The notes: a model not told the origin generated them from the letters alone. A stretch of 64,000 nucleotides of DNA from Chimonanthus salicifolius (GCA_013350335.1 CM023532.1:37759708-37823707); one strand, 5' to 3'. Counted from the stretch's first letter, positions 1 to 12,620 are shown. Made by a program: numbers and translations.

Positions 1-1417
1 TGACAAAAAATAGAAAAGATGATTTTTAATTAAATTTGGTGAGTTTGAAGGATTTCATTGGTGTTTACGTAAAAGTAAAAATATATATGTAAAATTATTA
101 AAAAAATATGAATTTTATAAACAGATATAGTAAATTGAAAGGAAACTTCTTCATTATCTGCATAGAGAAAATCCTATTTAATAAGAAGTCTTATACAAAT
201 CTTTAACAGTCTAAAACAACATTATGCTGCCAATTTTAACTTTTCTACCACCTTATATCAACTTTTTTTTTAATTATAATGATACAAATATTGCCATATT
301 ATATTTTAAATATCTTTAAAAAAACAATATTTAATACTCTCAATGGGTAAATACTGTTATTATTGAAAAAACAATAATTGTTATAAATTCCTTCACACGT
401 TCTTAACAGGTTCTTGAATAGTGCTGAGTGCTGACAATTAGCTATTTTCAAAAGGGTTTGAAATTTTGAATTCTACCGTTGATGTTGAAAGGTCGGTTTG
501 GTTATCTCTAGACTCTGGTCAGTAGTCGGCAGCATAGTCACCAATGTAACAAATATTTTTGATATTTTTATTTTTATCACAAAAATATTGGTAAAATAAT
601 TTTTGCGTATTAAAAACCCAACTTTATCATGTTTGCCATTTTAATGGTAAGTTCCCATTAAAATCGAGAGATTTTATCATTAAATTCCAGTTAAAAACGC
701 TTGAACTAAATATACATTTTTTATTTATGAAATATCATCTATATTTTCAAACTCCAGCCACATTATTTATTTTTTATATTTTTTAAATAATATATTTTCC
801 ATGAGATTTTCCCATTTAATTCCCAATAAAACCCCGAGAATTTGAAAATATCTCACTATTAACAATTGCCGTTAATATCACGAGAACGAGATTTGTGACA
901 ATGATAGTCACAAGCGAAATAAGAAATTTTTGCTGAGGGCTAATATGCAAAATGCAATTTCGTGAGAGGTCAATATGTAATTTGTGACACATTTTAAGGG
1001 GCATTTTTTAAAAGTCTCTAAACTAATGGGGTATTTTAAAAATTTGGAAAAACTACAAATGCCTAATCACACTACGCCACACCCACCAACCCACATCCAC
1101 TTCCTTTTTTTGTCTAGGCACAAGTGGTCCATGTGAGATTCAATGTATCATTAATCCAAATTTAAATATATCTTTTAAAAAGTTTATGCATTTTCATTAT
1201 TGAATAAATCATGATATAATATTTAAAATTTTCATTTATGCATTCACATTGTTGATTGAATTATGATAAGTAAATATATATTTATTGGATAATTTGTTTT
1301 CAATATTAGAAAATCGCAAAGGCTTGATTAATTTAATAAATTCCATTATTATATTTAAACAATTTTTATAATAATTTATTTATCTATATATTTTTTACTA
1401 TAAGATGAGTTCCATCT

Positions 1418-1563
1418 GGATAATGATCCCTACACCATGAGTTTTCACCATGGTGCACCACCTTTAAAAGAAAATGATAATTTTGTCATTTTTTTTAAAA
1501 TTATCTTTTTCTTTTAAAGGTGGTGTACCATGATAAAAACTAATAGTGCATATATCATTATCG
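1418..1563. mobile_element. Foldback MITE, MULE-like, with near-perfect 9-bp target duplication
   Basis: The 146-bp segment is an inverted repeat along most of its length. It starts GGATAATGAT and ends ATCATTATCG. The inner arms carry CACCATGGTGCACCACC on the left and the complementary GGTGGTGTACCATG on the right, around an AT-rich loop near 1490. It is flanked by gttccatct (1409-1417) and gttctatct (1564-1572), which match at 8 of 9 positions. A 9-bp duplication is typical of Mutator-like elements. It encodes no protein and the superfamily is inferred from duplication length. Confidence 0.65.
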
Positions 1564-2268
1564 GTTCTATCTTCGAAAAATATTTGAACATGTATGATAA
1601 TTTTTTTTTTAAGTTTCTCTAAAAATAGTTAGATTGTCAACCTATCATACCTAACATATGAGCTGCATGTAATGTGTTGGTCAAAATTTGACCGGCAGTG
1701 TTCATAATTATAATTTTGCTATAAGTCCACGAGCTTACTTGGGGCCAACTCACATTGTCTGTCCATGTTTGCTCATTATATAAAGTCATAATTGTTTTGT
1801 TTTTTATTATTATATGAAATTAGCTTTTGGCACAAATACCTTTCCTAAGTTATTTGATTTTATATTTCATTAAGAAAAGATTGATAAGTTAAATATAAAT
1901 AATTATTTCAATTGAATAAGTAAGACTAGAATTTTTATGAGTTTAAAATTTAAATCACTTTAAAATAAATTTTAATCTATGGTTGATCATTCTTAATTTG
2001 ATATTCGCTGAAGGGAAGAAAAAAATCTTATTTGATAAATGTAAGTAGAGAAAACCTAATATATTATTAATTTTATGAGAATCAATGATTTTTAGTAAAT
2101 CTATAAAATTTTAAAAAATAAAATTTAAATTTTATAAAGTATAATTATTAAACAATACCCAACAAATAAAATCTAACAGTATATAAAATAAACTTGCATG
2201 ATGTGTGCACGTGTGGTAAAGACCATTCCTCAGAAATATAAAATAAAAGTGATAAAGTAATCCCACCA

Positions 2269-2442
2269 TGCCATGGCATCATGCATGATGATGTATGACA
2301 GTGGCCAAACCATCAATTCAATTATAATAAAGTGATGTAAACCACTCATGAGTGATGCCATGGCATCATGCATGATGATGTATGACAGTGGCCAAACCAT
2401 CTATTCAATTGTAATAAACTGATGTACACCACTCATGAGTGA
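2269..2442. repeat. Tandem duplication, two 87-bp units
   Basis: The segment beginning TGCCATGGCATCATGCATGA at 2269 restarts at 2356, giving a period of 87 bp. Both units run through GTATGACAGTGGCCAAACCA to CACTCATGAGTGA with only a few substitutions. The unit contains several short palindromes (CCATGG, CATGCATGATG, CTCATGAG). Confidence 0.85.
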
Positions 2443-3803
2443 TAATAATGTTGGATCAAGGTTCCAATTGTAACCTTCTGAAAATATAACACTAAACTCA
2501 TCTCTTTATTTTTTTTCCCATACCACAAAAGCTTTTCAACTTTGGACAAATTTGCTAACAAGATGTGAAATCTAAATCCATTTTGCTTTTAGTGTGATCA
2601 GAGACATGTTGGTCCCACATGAGATGAAAAGACCCATGATAGCCAAGTCCATTAGTTAATAATTAATTTTGTATTTTTTTAATGATTAAGATGTTTAGAT
2701 ATTTTAGAGTGTCAGTCTTCCTATCTAAATAGAACGAGTTAATTTTAACCATTTAAAATATAATATAATAACTTTCACCAGCAAAAACTCCATCCTAAAT
2801 ATGTGAGAGATATTTTTAACATGTAATAGACATAAGAAATTATTTATTAATTATTTATTTATTTTTATATTTTTATACCTATTCTCGTGGCGTAACTACA
2901 AGAGAAAGATATCCAGGAAGATCAATTATTTTCAAAGAGGATTAAGCTTTTTTCATTTCTCTTTTCACGTGATACTTTTAACTATCCATCAAATGAATAT
3001 TAACTTTTAATTCATTAAAAATTAATTCAATTTTATCTAAGATGATGTTCCTCTACGTAGATTTTTAATTAAATATAAGATTTAAGTAAAATCATCTTAA
3101 TTTAATTATAAAAGCTATTTTTTAACTTCTCTATATTTTTACTATTTAAAATTATATTTTATTTACTAAATTTTTACACTTTAGACAGGAGCCAACTTTA
3201 TCACATATGAAAGTCATTTGACTAGATCTTTTAAGAAAAGGTCATGTTGATTTAATTATAAAAGTTATATTTTTTTAATTTTTTTAAATATTTATTATTT
3301 TAAGATCTTACATTTTTTTAATAGCTTTTTTTTTTTTTAATTTATGAGTGAGAAACTGCGGATATATAGCGAAAACCCCCCACAGATGAACCCTTTAAGA
3401 GACCCTCTTATTCAATACTAATTTATGGACATGTATAACATATCAATTATAATTTAATTTTATATTTAAAGAAAATCATATTTTGGTATTATTTTTATAA
3501 TTTATGTTTCTCATATAAATAATAAAGTATATAATTTCTAATAATTTAATATAAATCACTTAAATGAACCCTTGGTGCACTAAAACATGTTAATTCAACG
3601 GATTGTTAATTTTTGAAATAGACACATGGCACATGGTGTTTGACTCTAGCATGACACCATTCATATATTTTTATTAAGGGCGGCGTTTTATAACTCTTAT
3701 ACACCAAGCGACAGTAATAATATGAAATTATATTATAACTTGTAATTTATAGCACCACCCGACATACATCCAGATGTTGGTGTATATTCGGACTTATTCG
3801 GGT

Positions 3804-3816
3804 TATAAAACCCTAG
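3804..3816 (+). promoter_or_regulatory. Probable TATA box overlapping a telo-box, WAV3-like gene
   Basis: TATAAAA lies at 3804-3810 and overlaps AAACCCTAG at 3808-3816, a telo-box-type motif often found near plant housekeeping-gene start sites. It sits about 30 bp upstream of the CT tract and about 400 bp upstream of the ATG at 4203, so transcription likely starts near 3830-3840. Inferred from sequence only. Confidence 0.5.
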
Positions 3817-3833
3817 TCTTACCTTTTATTCAC

Positions 3834-3836
<3 letters not shown>

Positions 3837-3865
<29 letters not shown>
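3837..3865. repeat. (CT)n microsatellite in the 5' leader of the WAV3-like gene
   Basis: An uninterrupted CT run of about 29 bp lies just downstream of the TATA-like site. CT-rich leaders are common in plant genes. The tract should be length-polymorphic. Confidence 0.85.
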
Positions 3866-3867
<2 letters not shown>

Positions 3868-4202
3868 CTTCAGCCGTAACGCCGTTCCACTGGTCAAACC
3901 AGACCTATCATGGCGGCGGGAATAAGAAGGGGAAGAAGAGTCCATTTTCTTTCTCTTTCCTTCTTTTGAACTTTCTCTTTTAAACCCTCTGTCTGAAATC
4001 TATCAGGTTTCAGTGTCCCTGCTTCTCGCTCGCGATCTACTGAAATCTCTCTTTTCGACTCGCAAAAGACTGCAGATTGAAAGAGAACGGATCTGGATCG
4101 CTTTCTTGTTTCTTTTTGGGAGCTTTTGATACTGAAAACTCTAAAAAGTTCGAATCTCTTCGAATAAAGGGAAGATATTGAAGAATCGGAGCTCTTGGTA
4201 AA

Positions 4203-7200
4203 ATGGGGAGTAAGTGGAGGAAAGCGAAGGTTGCTCTGGGGATGAATCTCTGCGTATACGTTCCAAGATCTCACAACGATGAGTCCTCGTCTGTCTTGGA
4301 TGACGATACCGCGAGATTTTCCGATGTTTGTGCAGTTTCTCCAGCTGGGATGTCTGGGCGCTTGGATTCCCCGCCGAAGACTCCGTCCACGCCCACGCCG
4401 TCTAGCTCTGGGCTTCGGCTTTCCAAGACCGGGAGCCGATCTTCCAAGGTATGAAATTCCTCCATACCTCCTCCCCCTCCTAAATCCAGTCCTCTATTTG
4501 AATTTCTTTTTGCCATTTGTGAGATTCCTTTGATGGATCATTGCATAATTTTGTTACGATTTATTGGAAAATTTCAGCTGTTTGTTTTTATTTTATTTTC
4601 TTTTTTTAAAGGGTTTCATTTTATTTTGCCATTTTTGATTTTTTTAAAGGTATTTACATGTTTTATGTTCTTCATTTAGTGGTTTTATAACTTTTCTCAT
4701 GATTGATGCACCAATTAATTGAAAGGGATACTTTCTGTATTTTTCATAAAAATAAGCTATTTAAAGTCCAATCAATGTTTATGAATTCGTTGGTTAGATG
4801 ATAAAAGGACTAAGTTTAAGATTAACATCATGCAGTTAATTTAGAAAGTATTTTTCCTGACAAACACAAAAAATCGTCTGCCTGTTCTGTAATTTTTAAA
4901 ATGATAGTGAAAAGTCCCTGCCACTATACCATATTTGGTTACTTGCCACGACGCTCACTCACTTTTGGCACAGATGGATAAGATTACTGTTTGTTTGTCT
5001 AGACTCTAGAGTCAGTGCTGCATTCTCCATGCCGTGAACTTCGCTTTTTGGCCCACTAAATATATCAAAATATATTATTTAGATCTATTTAATTATCAAA
5101 TTTGATTTTAAGAAATATTTTTTTTTCTTTAGATTTTTTTTAGATTGAATACATAAAATAGATGGTGAACCTTGAAATTCTTTATTCACATCTCACTTGG
5201 ACTAATGCGGCATGAAAGCCTCCCTACCTACACTGGGTAGAAGCCTTACAGGGAGTGGCCCTATACGTCGAGCGTGAATTAAACACAAGAACTCTTACAT
5301 TGTGGTGGGTTTCTTGTCTATCATGCCCACCCCGGAGGGTTAAATCTTTATTCTAATTTAAAACTGTTTTTCAAGTTTTACCGGCTATTTTGCAACCTTA
5401 TATCATTTAATAAAACTCTCAAATAAATTTGGTATTTTTACAGATTTAAAAATATGATCGCTAAACAAACAGATCTAAAAATATGTTTTATTTAATATGG
5501 CTGGTAGACTCCAATATATATATTGTATTATATATTATAATTTATTTTATAAAAAATTGAATAAAACATATATTCCTTGTTGAATCAACATTGTGGCTTC
5601 CACAACTAGCAACATTGTGGTAACTTGTATTGATGTTCGACTATGGAGTAATAAAAACCCAAATCAGGACTGTCTGCAGTACTCCATATTTCAGATGGGA
5701 TGTGCCTCAAAATGACGTCTTTGTGTGGTTGTAATTGTTTGATGTTGCACATTGATTTTTTTTGTGTTGTGTCGTGCTCAACATTGGATGGTTAGGTTCT
5801 ACGATCTCCAATGTGGTGCCTATACCCATTTCGGATGCACGGTTTGGGATTCTAGGCATATACGTACAATTACAATTGGGTTTGATCACTTGCTGTGAAT
5901 GATTTTCCATGCGCACCACAAAAATCCTGGTGGGGCCAATCAATGGTTCCACAGTTTGTCATTTTAATAATTATGAGCTGTCTTTTGCTTTATTAAAATT
6001 ACATAATTACCTTCCGATATGCCTATGCGGTGCTATTTATTAGCCCCATTAGGATTTTGTGGTACAAACACTAGATGATCCTATTTTTGTATAAACCCAT
6101 TTGGAGAAACTAATGGGAGAAAACTTAAGCAATTCATCAGCGTGGCTACTATTACTTACTGCTTCTACTGGTAGAGAAGATGTTTTTTGAAATGGTACTG
6201 GCAGAGAAGATGTACAAGCCTTTTTTATCCTTACAAGTTCAATACTTCTTTTATTTTTGAGAGAAGTATTGTCAATTTAACCTCTTGTTAAAAAGATATG
6301 CCAAGGATCCATGTAATTATTGTTTTGCCATTTTGTGAAGGATATCTAATATTGCTTTATCCAATTCATCCTTAACCCCATTTTGTGGCGAGGTGCCCTT
6401 TTTTTTAATTTGTTTTTGAGATGACAAAGATCACCAAGATGTAGCTACGGATAGATAAATCTTGATGTGCACTAATAATATTTCAGAAAAACTCTATGCC
6501 TGGGAGGCTGATCATCTAACCATCTAATAATGGGTTGGACTTCTCATTGTTGGGTGCAATGTATATAGTACTACACTGATGGAAAGATTTTGTGAAACTC
6601 CCCATCTAATATTGTGGAATTGTAAGATGAGCTGTGAAAAATTAATTGGCTTATTATAAACAAAAGAGAAAAATCAATTCCATATAACAGTGAAATCTTC
6701 ATGGTCAAAGATAAGGCTAGGATGCTGAAATTTTGTCCATCCAGGTACAGTCATTTACATGTCATTTCTCCACATGCCACCAGAACATGTATGGCCTACT
6801 TAAATGGGAAATCACCCTAATCCTAAGCCACCTCAACATTGCTCATAATTTTATGCTGGTGTTTATCTCAAATTTTTTATTTTAAAAAAAGGGAAGAGCT
6901 GATGTATCTCATCATCATCTTTCGTTATCATCTTAGCCATTTTCCCATCTATTTGGTTCAGCTGGATGGGAAAATGGCTATGATAATGATGGTGATGAGG
7001 AACAAGATGCCATTCTTTTCCTCATTTGAACCTAAGGTCCTTGTGTATCTGCAATTCCAACATCGTTTGTAATTTTATTATTTTGTGTGTATTCCAAGCA
7101 ATCAACTTTCTATAGCTTTCGGTAACTGAACCCCCTTTTACTGGTACATGAGGTTTCTTTTTTCTTATTTTCTTATGTTCCTTAATTTGCAGAGGACATG

Positions 7201-9124
7201 TGCTATATGCTTGGGAACCATGAAACCTGGCCATGGTCATGCTCTCTTCACAGCTGAATGCTCACACACTTTCCATTTTCACTGTATTGCATCAAATGTG
7301 AAACACGGCAACCAGATATGTCCTATTTGCAGAGCAAAATGGAAGGAGATCCCCTTCCAAGGTCCCTCGGAGCTCAATGTGAGAGCAAGAATAAACCCGG
7401 TGGATTGGCACCAGGATGATGGTTGGATGACTTTGTTGCGTCGGCTTCCTCCCCCACGTTCAGATTCCGGTAGGCAGATGGGATCTCTATTCCATGCATC
7501 TGAGCCAAGTATCTTTAATGATGATGAAGCTTTAGATGAAGCTTTAGAACCTCAGTCGAATTTGCCAGAGAAACTTACTCCGGCTATGGATGTTGAAACC
7601 AGCCTAGCCAAGACACTTGAGATTAAAATGTACCCTGAATTCTCATCTGTTTTACGTCCTACTTCACATGAAAACTTCACTGTTCTGGTTCATCTGAAAG
7701 CTCCATTTACGAGTTCGAAACAGAGTACTGGAAGGAACCAAGGTGCTCAACACGTAAGTCATCAAACTTCCCGTGCTCCAGTGGACCTCATCACAGTGCT
7801 TGATGTTAGTGGTAGCATGGCGGGTACGAAGCTTGCACTCCTAAAACGAGCCATGGGGTTTGTGATACAGAACCTTGGGCCATCTGATAGGTTGTCTGTC
7901 ATTGCTTTCTCATCAACTGCACGTCGGTTGTTCCACCTCCGCCGGATGTCAGATTCTGGAAAGCAGCAGGCACTGCAAGCTGTGAATTCTCTTATCTCAA
8001 GCGGTGGGACCAACATTGCTGAAGGCCTGAGGAAGGGAGCAAAGGTGATAGAAGATCGCAGAGAGAAAAACCCTGTCTGTAGCATCATCCTGCTTTCAGA
8101 TGGGCAGGACACTTACACTGTATCTGGCACTAGTGGTACCAACCCACTCCCCAATTACCAGTCCCTCCTCCCATTTTCTGCCCGTGGTGGTTCTGGTTGT
8201 CAGATTCCAATCCATGCATTTGGTTTTGGAATGGACCATGATGCTGCCTCGATGCACTCTATTTCAGAGACTTCAGGTGGTACATTTTCATTCATTGAGG
8301 CTGAAGGCGTAATCCAGGATGCATTTGCTCAGTGTATTGGTGGACTTCTGAGTGTGGTGGTGCAGGAACTGCATGTGAGGATTGAATGTGTGCAACCCAG
8401 CACACGTATAAGTTCTATCAAAGCAGGCAGTTATACAAGCTGTCTGTCAAGTGATGAGCGGACAGGCTCCATTGAAGTTGGAGACTTGTATGCGGATGAA
8501 GAAAGAGATTTTCTAGTGTCAGTCAACATTCCGGCCTGTGATACTGATGTAACAACTCTGATGAAGGTAGGGTGTACCTACAGAGATCCCATCTCAAAAG
8601 AGAAGGTGAATTTGGAAGCCGAAGAGGTCAGGATCCAGAGACCAGATTTTATTAATGAATGCTCAGTATCAATTGAGGTGGATAGGCAGAGGAATCGGAT
8701 TCAAGCTGCTGAGGCAATGTCAGAAGCACGGGCCTTTGCCGAGCAGGGTGATCTGGGTAGTGCAGTGTCTGTCCTTGAGAACTGCCGGAGCGCATTGTCC
8801 GAATCTGCTGCTGGACGGGCTGGTGACCAGCTCTGTGCAGCACTTGATGCCGAGCTGAGGGAGATGCAGGAAAGAATGGCTAGCCGTCGTGTATATGAAA
8901 CATCTGGTCGAGCATATGTACTTTCAGGCCTCAGCTCACATTCATGGCAGAGGGCAACAGCACGTGGTGACTCCACTGAAAATGCAAGTTTTATGCATGC
9001 GTACCAGACGCCATCGATGGTTGACATGCTTGCACGGTCACAGACAATGACCCCCAGAGCCTCAACTCGCTCACCACCAATTCAGCCATCCCGATCATTC
9101 CCGGCACAGCCTCAGCCGAGGTAG
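4203..9124 (+). CDS. WAV3: WAV3-like E3 ubiquitin-protein ligase (RING-H2 plus VWA domain)
   Basis: Two coding exons, 4203-4448 and 7193-9124, are joined in phase 0 (AAG|GTATGA ... TTTGCAG|AGG), giving 725 aa. The leading 82 residues are basic, then serine/proline-rich. The RING-H2 finger has ligands C85, C88, C105, H107, H110, C113, C125 and C128. A von Willebrand factor A domain follows, with the MIDAS motif DVSGS starting at residue 286, and then a long C-terminal region ending in a proline/serine-rich tail. No signal peptide or membrane segment is visible. This is the architecture of the plant WAVY GROWTH 3 family (WAV3, WAVH1, WAVH2, EDA40). RING ligases transfer ubiquitin from E2 to substrate, and WAV3 members act in root gravitropism. 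Which paralogue this is cannot be settled here. The start was chosen because it gives the family-type N-terminus MGSKWRKAK and an in-phase join. The open frame extending upstream of exon 2 (from 7148) is intronic. Confidence 0.93.
5185..5345 (-). mobile_element. tRNA-derived SINE, family B (minus strand)
   Basis: Read on the minus strand this contains TTCACGCTCGAC, GGCCACTCCCTGT, a GTGTAGGTAGGGAG stretch and TTAGTCCAAGTGAGATG. These occur in the same order as in the plus-strand copy at 11878-12065 (CCACACTCAAC, GGCCACTCCCTGT, ATTAATCAAGTGAGATG). It is diverged but clearly the same family. Confidence 0.65.
6906..7000. repeat. Inverted repeat (hairpin) near the 3' end of WAV3-like intron 1
   Basis: The left arm at 6906-6948 (including TTAGCCATTTTCCCAT) pairs with the right arm at 6964-7000 (including ATGGGAAAATGGCTA and TGATGGTGATGAG) around a loop of about 15 bp. 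The centre is perfect over about 15 bp and imperfect further out. It could be a small foldback element. No target duplication is clear. Confidence 0.7.
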
Positions 9125-9740
9125 CGGTCGTAATTTTATCTTCATGGGATTATGCCAAATCCCATTTTTATATTTCCTTGGCGTCATTTTTCTTTTTGTT
9201 TTAAAAAAATTGGTGGAGGGGAAAATTGAGAAAGAGATGAGGGTTTTATAGGTTTACATGGGTGGGGTATATTCCTGTCTTCTAAATGAAATAAGTTGGG
9301 AAGTAAGGATTGGGGGGAGCTGGTTTCGGATAAAGAATTGTTCAGGGCTTCTAAGTTTCCTTTCTTTTGGTGATGTACATAAGGAGAAAGTTGTTCTCTT
9401 TTTGGGGGTATAAGATTTGTAATTGTGGGGATACCTGTCTTGGATTTAAATATGCTTCTATTCTTTCAAGAAGTTCTGGGGTGCGAGTAGCTGGTGCTGG
9501 ATCTTCATTTCTCACCCTCGAATTTATGGTAATGCTATTTTTTTTTCTTTGTTTGCTTCTATTTCTTTGGCTCTAAGGAGGACTTCTCTTGGTTTACAAT
9601 ATTTTTTAGTGTTAAAGTATTTATCAAGGTATAAAGCCCAATTAAATAGCTCCTTTTCAAATTCAATCAGCAAAGTGTATATTGATGCCATACATTTGAA
9701 AAGTACTTCAAAAAATTAGATCAATAGGTTTTTTTTTTAA

Positions 9741-9905
9741 GGTCAAGGTAAACAGACGTCTCACCTGTCGAATCTTTGGAGTGTGGGTAAATCTTTCAAT
9801 TCACACACGTTTGGTACATAACAACGGAGAGTTCTCTTTTTTTTTTTTGTGTTGAGGGAGATTTGAGGCGCGTTTTGACCATTAAATCAACCTCTTAGAG
9901 TTTAG
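9741..9905 (-). mobile_element. SINE family B, diverged (minus strand)
   Basis: The plus-strand string CAGACGTCTCACCTGTCGAA ... TAAATCTTTCAATTCACACACG mirrors the reverse complement of the copy at 11878-12065 (CAGACATCTCACTTGATTAA ... TAAATCTTCCAATCCATATACACC). A T-rich run near 9837-9848 interrupts it. Confidence 0.5.
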
Positions 9906-11504
9906 ATCAATATGTTTTAGGTAGATGGTGGATTCACTCCTTGTAATGGTTACAATGAGGATTGCATCACATGATCATTTCCACATAAATAAAAACCCAA
10001 TGTCCATTAGTCCATATTTCATTATATTTACATGTATAAAGTAATTATTATTAGTCAAATATGCTTTTTATTTTTTTGACCTTTCTTGTAAATAGAGGGA
10101 ATACGTTTTTCGTGTTCATCTACTGAGTATAAAATAGAGAATTTGTGAACATTTTGGCCAAAAGTATAGAAGTGATTTTACAATTGGCTTTAGAGAGTTT
10201 GAAGGATTTATAAAAATGAGGAAAATTGGCCTAATTTTTTTTCTGAAAATGAGAGGTCTTAGAAGTGGATATGGTGACATTGAAGGGAAAAATGGCACTT
10301 ACTGTGACAATAAGGAATATTGACATTCCATTTTCAAATTATTATTGAGATACTTTTTGGAGCTTGAAATTAAGAAAAACTCATGAGTGAGTCTTCTATG
10401 CAATTCTAACGTCTTATGAATTTTTTTTATACTTGGCTAGATTATACTTTTTAACTTATTTTCATCCATTTTTGTCACTCAATTACATGTTAATTTTTCA
10501 ATATTCATTTAATATGATAAGTACACAACTATATAATGCATAAACATGAATCACTTTATATTGAGTGTCGTTGCTCATGAGCGGACAGGTGCATTTGAAA
10601 AGTATTTTTAGGATGATATTTCTTATAAATCACGCAATGTCATACTGTTCAAGAGTAAATGGGATTAGTTTTGAATGAATTCTTAATTAAATAGTGAGAT
10701 CAACTCGAAACGGATTCAAATTGAGCACAGGTGTAATTCATAATGAGTAGATAGGTGTAAAGAGAGAGTGATTTTGGACCTGGTCGGCCCCACATGGAAC
10801 CCACACATTAAACACTAATATATATAATAATTAAGAAAATCCTTCAAAAAAAAGGTAAAGAAAAATCTATTAAACATTTCTCTGATATGAAAGCAAATTG
10901 AAATGAAAAGATAGAAGATGGATCAGTCTCTATCATTAGAAGCAACAGGCCCACATTCATGGCTAGGAAACCAGAACAGGAAGCATGAAAGATTGAAATT
11001 AACAGACTTTACCACCCAAGCTTGAGGATTTTCATTTCAGAATTCAATAGCAGATCTTACTTGAGACAGTGATGAGTGTTCCACTTGCATTGCTGACATG
11101 TGGGCTCTGGAGTTGTACAATGCCAAGCCCACCATGTAAGAGCTAGGATAGTATTCTGCAGAAGCAGGAGATTATTTGGGCCTAAAATAGAAGCTTTTTG
11201 TATTATTGTATAAAAATATAAATTACAAATTACATAAATTTTAATTATACATAACATTAGTTAAAGAAAAATTAAATTTTATAAATTAGGGTTCAAATTA
11301 GGCTTTCGGGCCAAACTCAGGCTTTATGTACTAGGCCTGACTCAACTCAAATTCTACTTCCAGCTTGATATTTCTAGGCCTGAAAATGAGCCCGAGTGAG
11401 CCAAGACCAATCTGAACCTGAATTGTTTAGACTTTAGAGTTTTTCATGTGAGCTCGGGTTAGACCCAACTCATATTCGTCAGGTACAGAAGGTGCACCTT
11501 GTGT

Positions 11505-11605
11505 TACCCAGCGTGTGTTGATAGAGAAGCTTGTACATGCTCCAAGGATCAGTCAGGTACTCTAAGAGACCTTGACACATTAATCATCGAAAAAAGAAAT
11601 GCACC
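11505..11605 (+). mobile_element. SINE family B, 3' part
   Basis: GCTTGTACATGCTCCAAGGATCAGTCAGGTACTCTAAG... followed by CCTTGACACATTAATCATCG and an A-rich end matches the 3' half of the family B copies at 11878 and 47075. The tRNA-like head is not recognisable. Confidence 0.5.
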
Positions 11606-11877
11606 TTGTCTTGGGATTTACCTCTACACAAGCATGGAATTCCATGCATGAGAAGCACCAAATCTGATCCTGGCATCATATACCAGTGGCCCCGCTGGCA
11701 GTCGGCCATGTTTGGATTGGACTGAAATGTTTAGCAATTCACTGGTGATTCCAACAAGGAGGTGATTTTGACCAATGCAAAAAATTTTGAGCAAAGATAA
11801 ATTGGCCCTTCGGCCAATTGTTAAATCACTGTAGAAAAAGTAAAACTCCTGTAAGTGGGTTCATACTTTTTCCCACT

Positions 11878-12065
11878 AAGGTTGGTCTGATGGCCAAGAA
11901 CCCGTCTTAGGAAATGGGAGTCTTGTATTCAATCCACACTCAACTCTAGAGGGCCACTCCCTGTTGAACTTATCCGGTGTATATGGATTGGAAGATTTAT
12001 ACATACTTCGAAGATTAATCAAGTGAGATGTCTGAACACCTTGATTAAATAAAATTACGAAATGA
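11878..12065 (+). mobile_element. tRNA-derived SINE, family B
   Basis: A box A-like TGGTCTGATGGCCAAGA is followed after about 30 bp by a box B-like TTGTATTCAATCCAC. The family body follows: GGCCACTCCCTGT, CTTATCCGGTGTATATGG, GATTTATACATACTTCGAAG and AATCAAGTGAGATG. The RNA polymerase III promoter layout and the dispersed copies support a tRNA-derived SINE. Confidence 0.7.
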
Positions 12066-12349
12066 GTAATTCTAGTCTTTCCCTTTTTAAAGGAGAAATC
12101 ACTCTTCCACATCTTAAAAGGCACGGTGAAAATAAATTCAATCACCTAGTCAGCAGCTTAATGAATCAAAGTCCATTAGATCAGTCCATATAGCCTAATT
12201 ATCATGGAACAACATCAACAATACTCTGTTGTTTTCAAAATTTTCTGAGTCTTCAAATGTCGAATTTTCATAAGAGACCACTTCCTTACTTCTTTGAAAT
12301 TTCTTCTTCTTTTGGTTCTCATAACTTGTAGCCAAATTCATCATCACTA

Positions 12350-12620
12350 TAGCTTAGAAATATGCATGATATTGCTTTATCATTAAACTTTGTTAGTTGC
12401 TATCTAAGAGTATAGATAAAAGCTTTATATCCAAAGACTTTCAAATGACTATAGAAACATCTTTGCCAGTCACACCTTCTCTGGAATGCCATTTTCTAAG
12501 GACTTGGAAGCTTAGTTGAAGAGAATATGCATCAAGTTCTTTCCACAATGGTTTTATTCATCATTTCACCAACACCATTATCTATGTTCATAAGCTCTAT
12601 GGTTCTTCGCGTATTGGTTA
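12350..12620 (-). mobile_element. Degenerate Ty1/Copia integrase fragment (minus strand)
   Basis: Minus-strand translation gives, in order, a stretch resembling NGVVERMNRTIVERTR (here NGVGEMMNKTIVERT) and the Copia motif HLKVFGYKAF, the counterpart of the common HLRVFGCKAF. Stop codons and frame breaks occur throughout. This is the C-terminal part of a Copia integrase core. No LTRs or reverse transcriptase were seen nearby, so it is an old, truncated insertion. Confidence 0.7.

Larger units (their letters stand above)
1..3770. other. AT-rich upstream intergenic region
   Basis: No protein-coding gene is supportable here. The longest open frames are short, rich in low-complexity residues and match nothing I recognise. 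The region holds one foldback MITE (1418-1563), one 87-bp tandem duplication (2269-2442), and otherwise A/T homopolymer-rich sequence. Its right end grades into the promoter of the WAV3-like gene. Confidence 0.7.
4449..7192 (+). other. Intron 1 of the WAV3-like gene
   Basis: A 2744-bp GT-AG intron separates the N-terminal tail exon from the RING/VWA exon. It holds a minus-strand SINE (5185-5345), AT-rich filler, and a strong hairpin (6906-7000) about 190 bp before the acceptor. I see no coding sequence in it. Confidence 0.85.

Noticed and set aside
3774..3983. 69-aa open frame over the CT tract
   Set aside because: It consists of (CT)n-encoded Leu/Ser repeats in the 5' leader of the WAV3-like gene.
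7148..7192. Upstream extension of the 658-aa frame (start at 7148) as an independent gene start
   Set aside because: The extra 15 residues are hydrophobic and come from the pyrimidine-rich end of intron 1. The splice acceptor at 7191-7192 joins in phase to the exon at 4203-4448.
7762..9027. Several antisense and off-frame open frames inside the WAV3-like gene
   Set aside because: They are shadows of the GC-richer coding exon; none has family motifs or its own splice structure.
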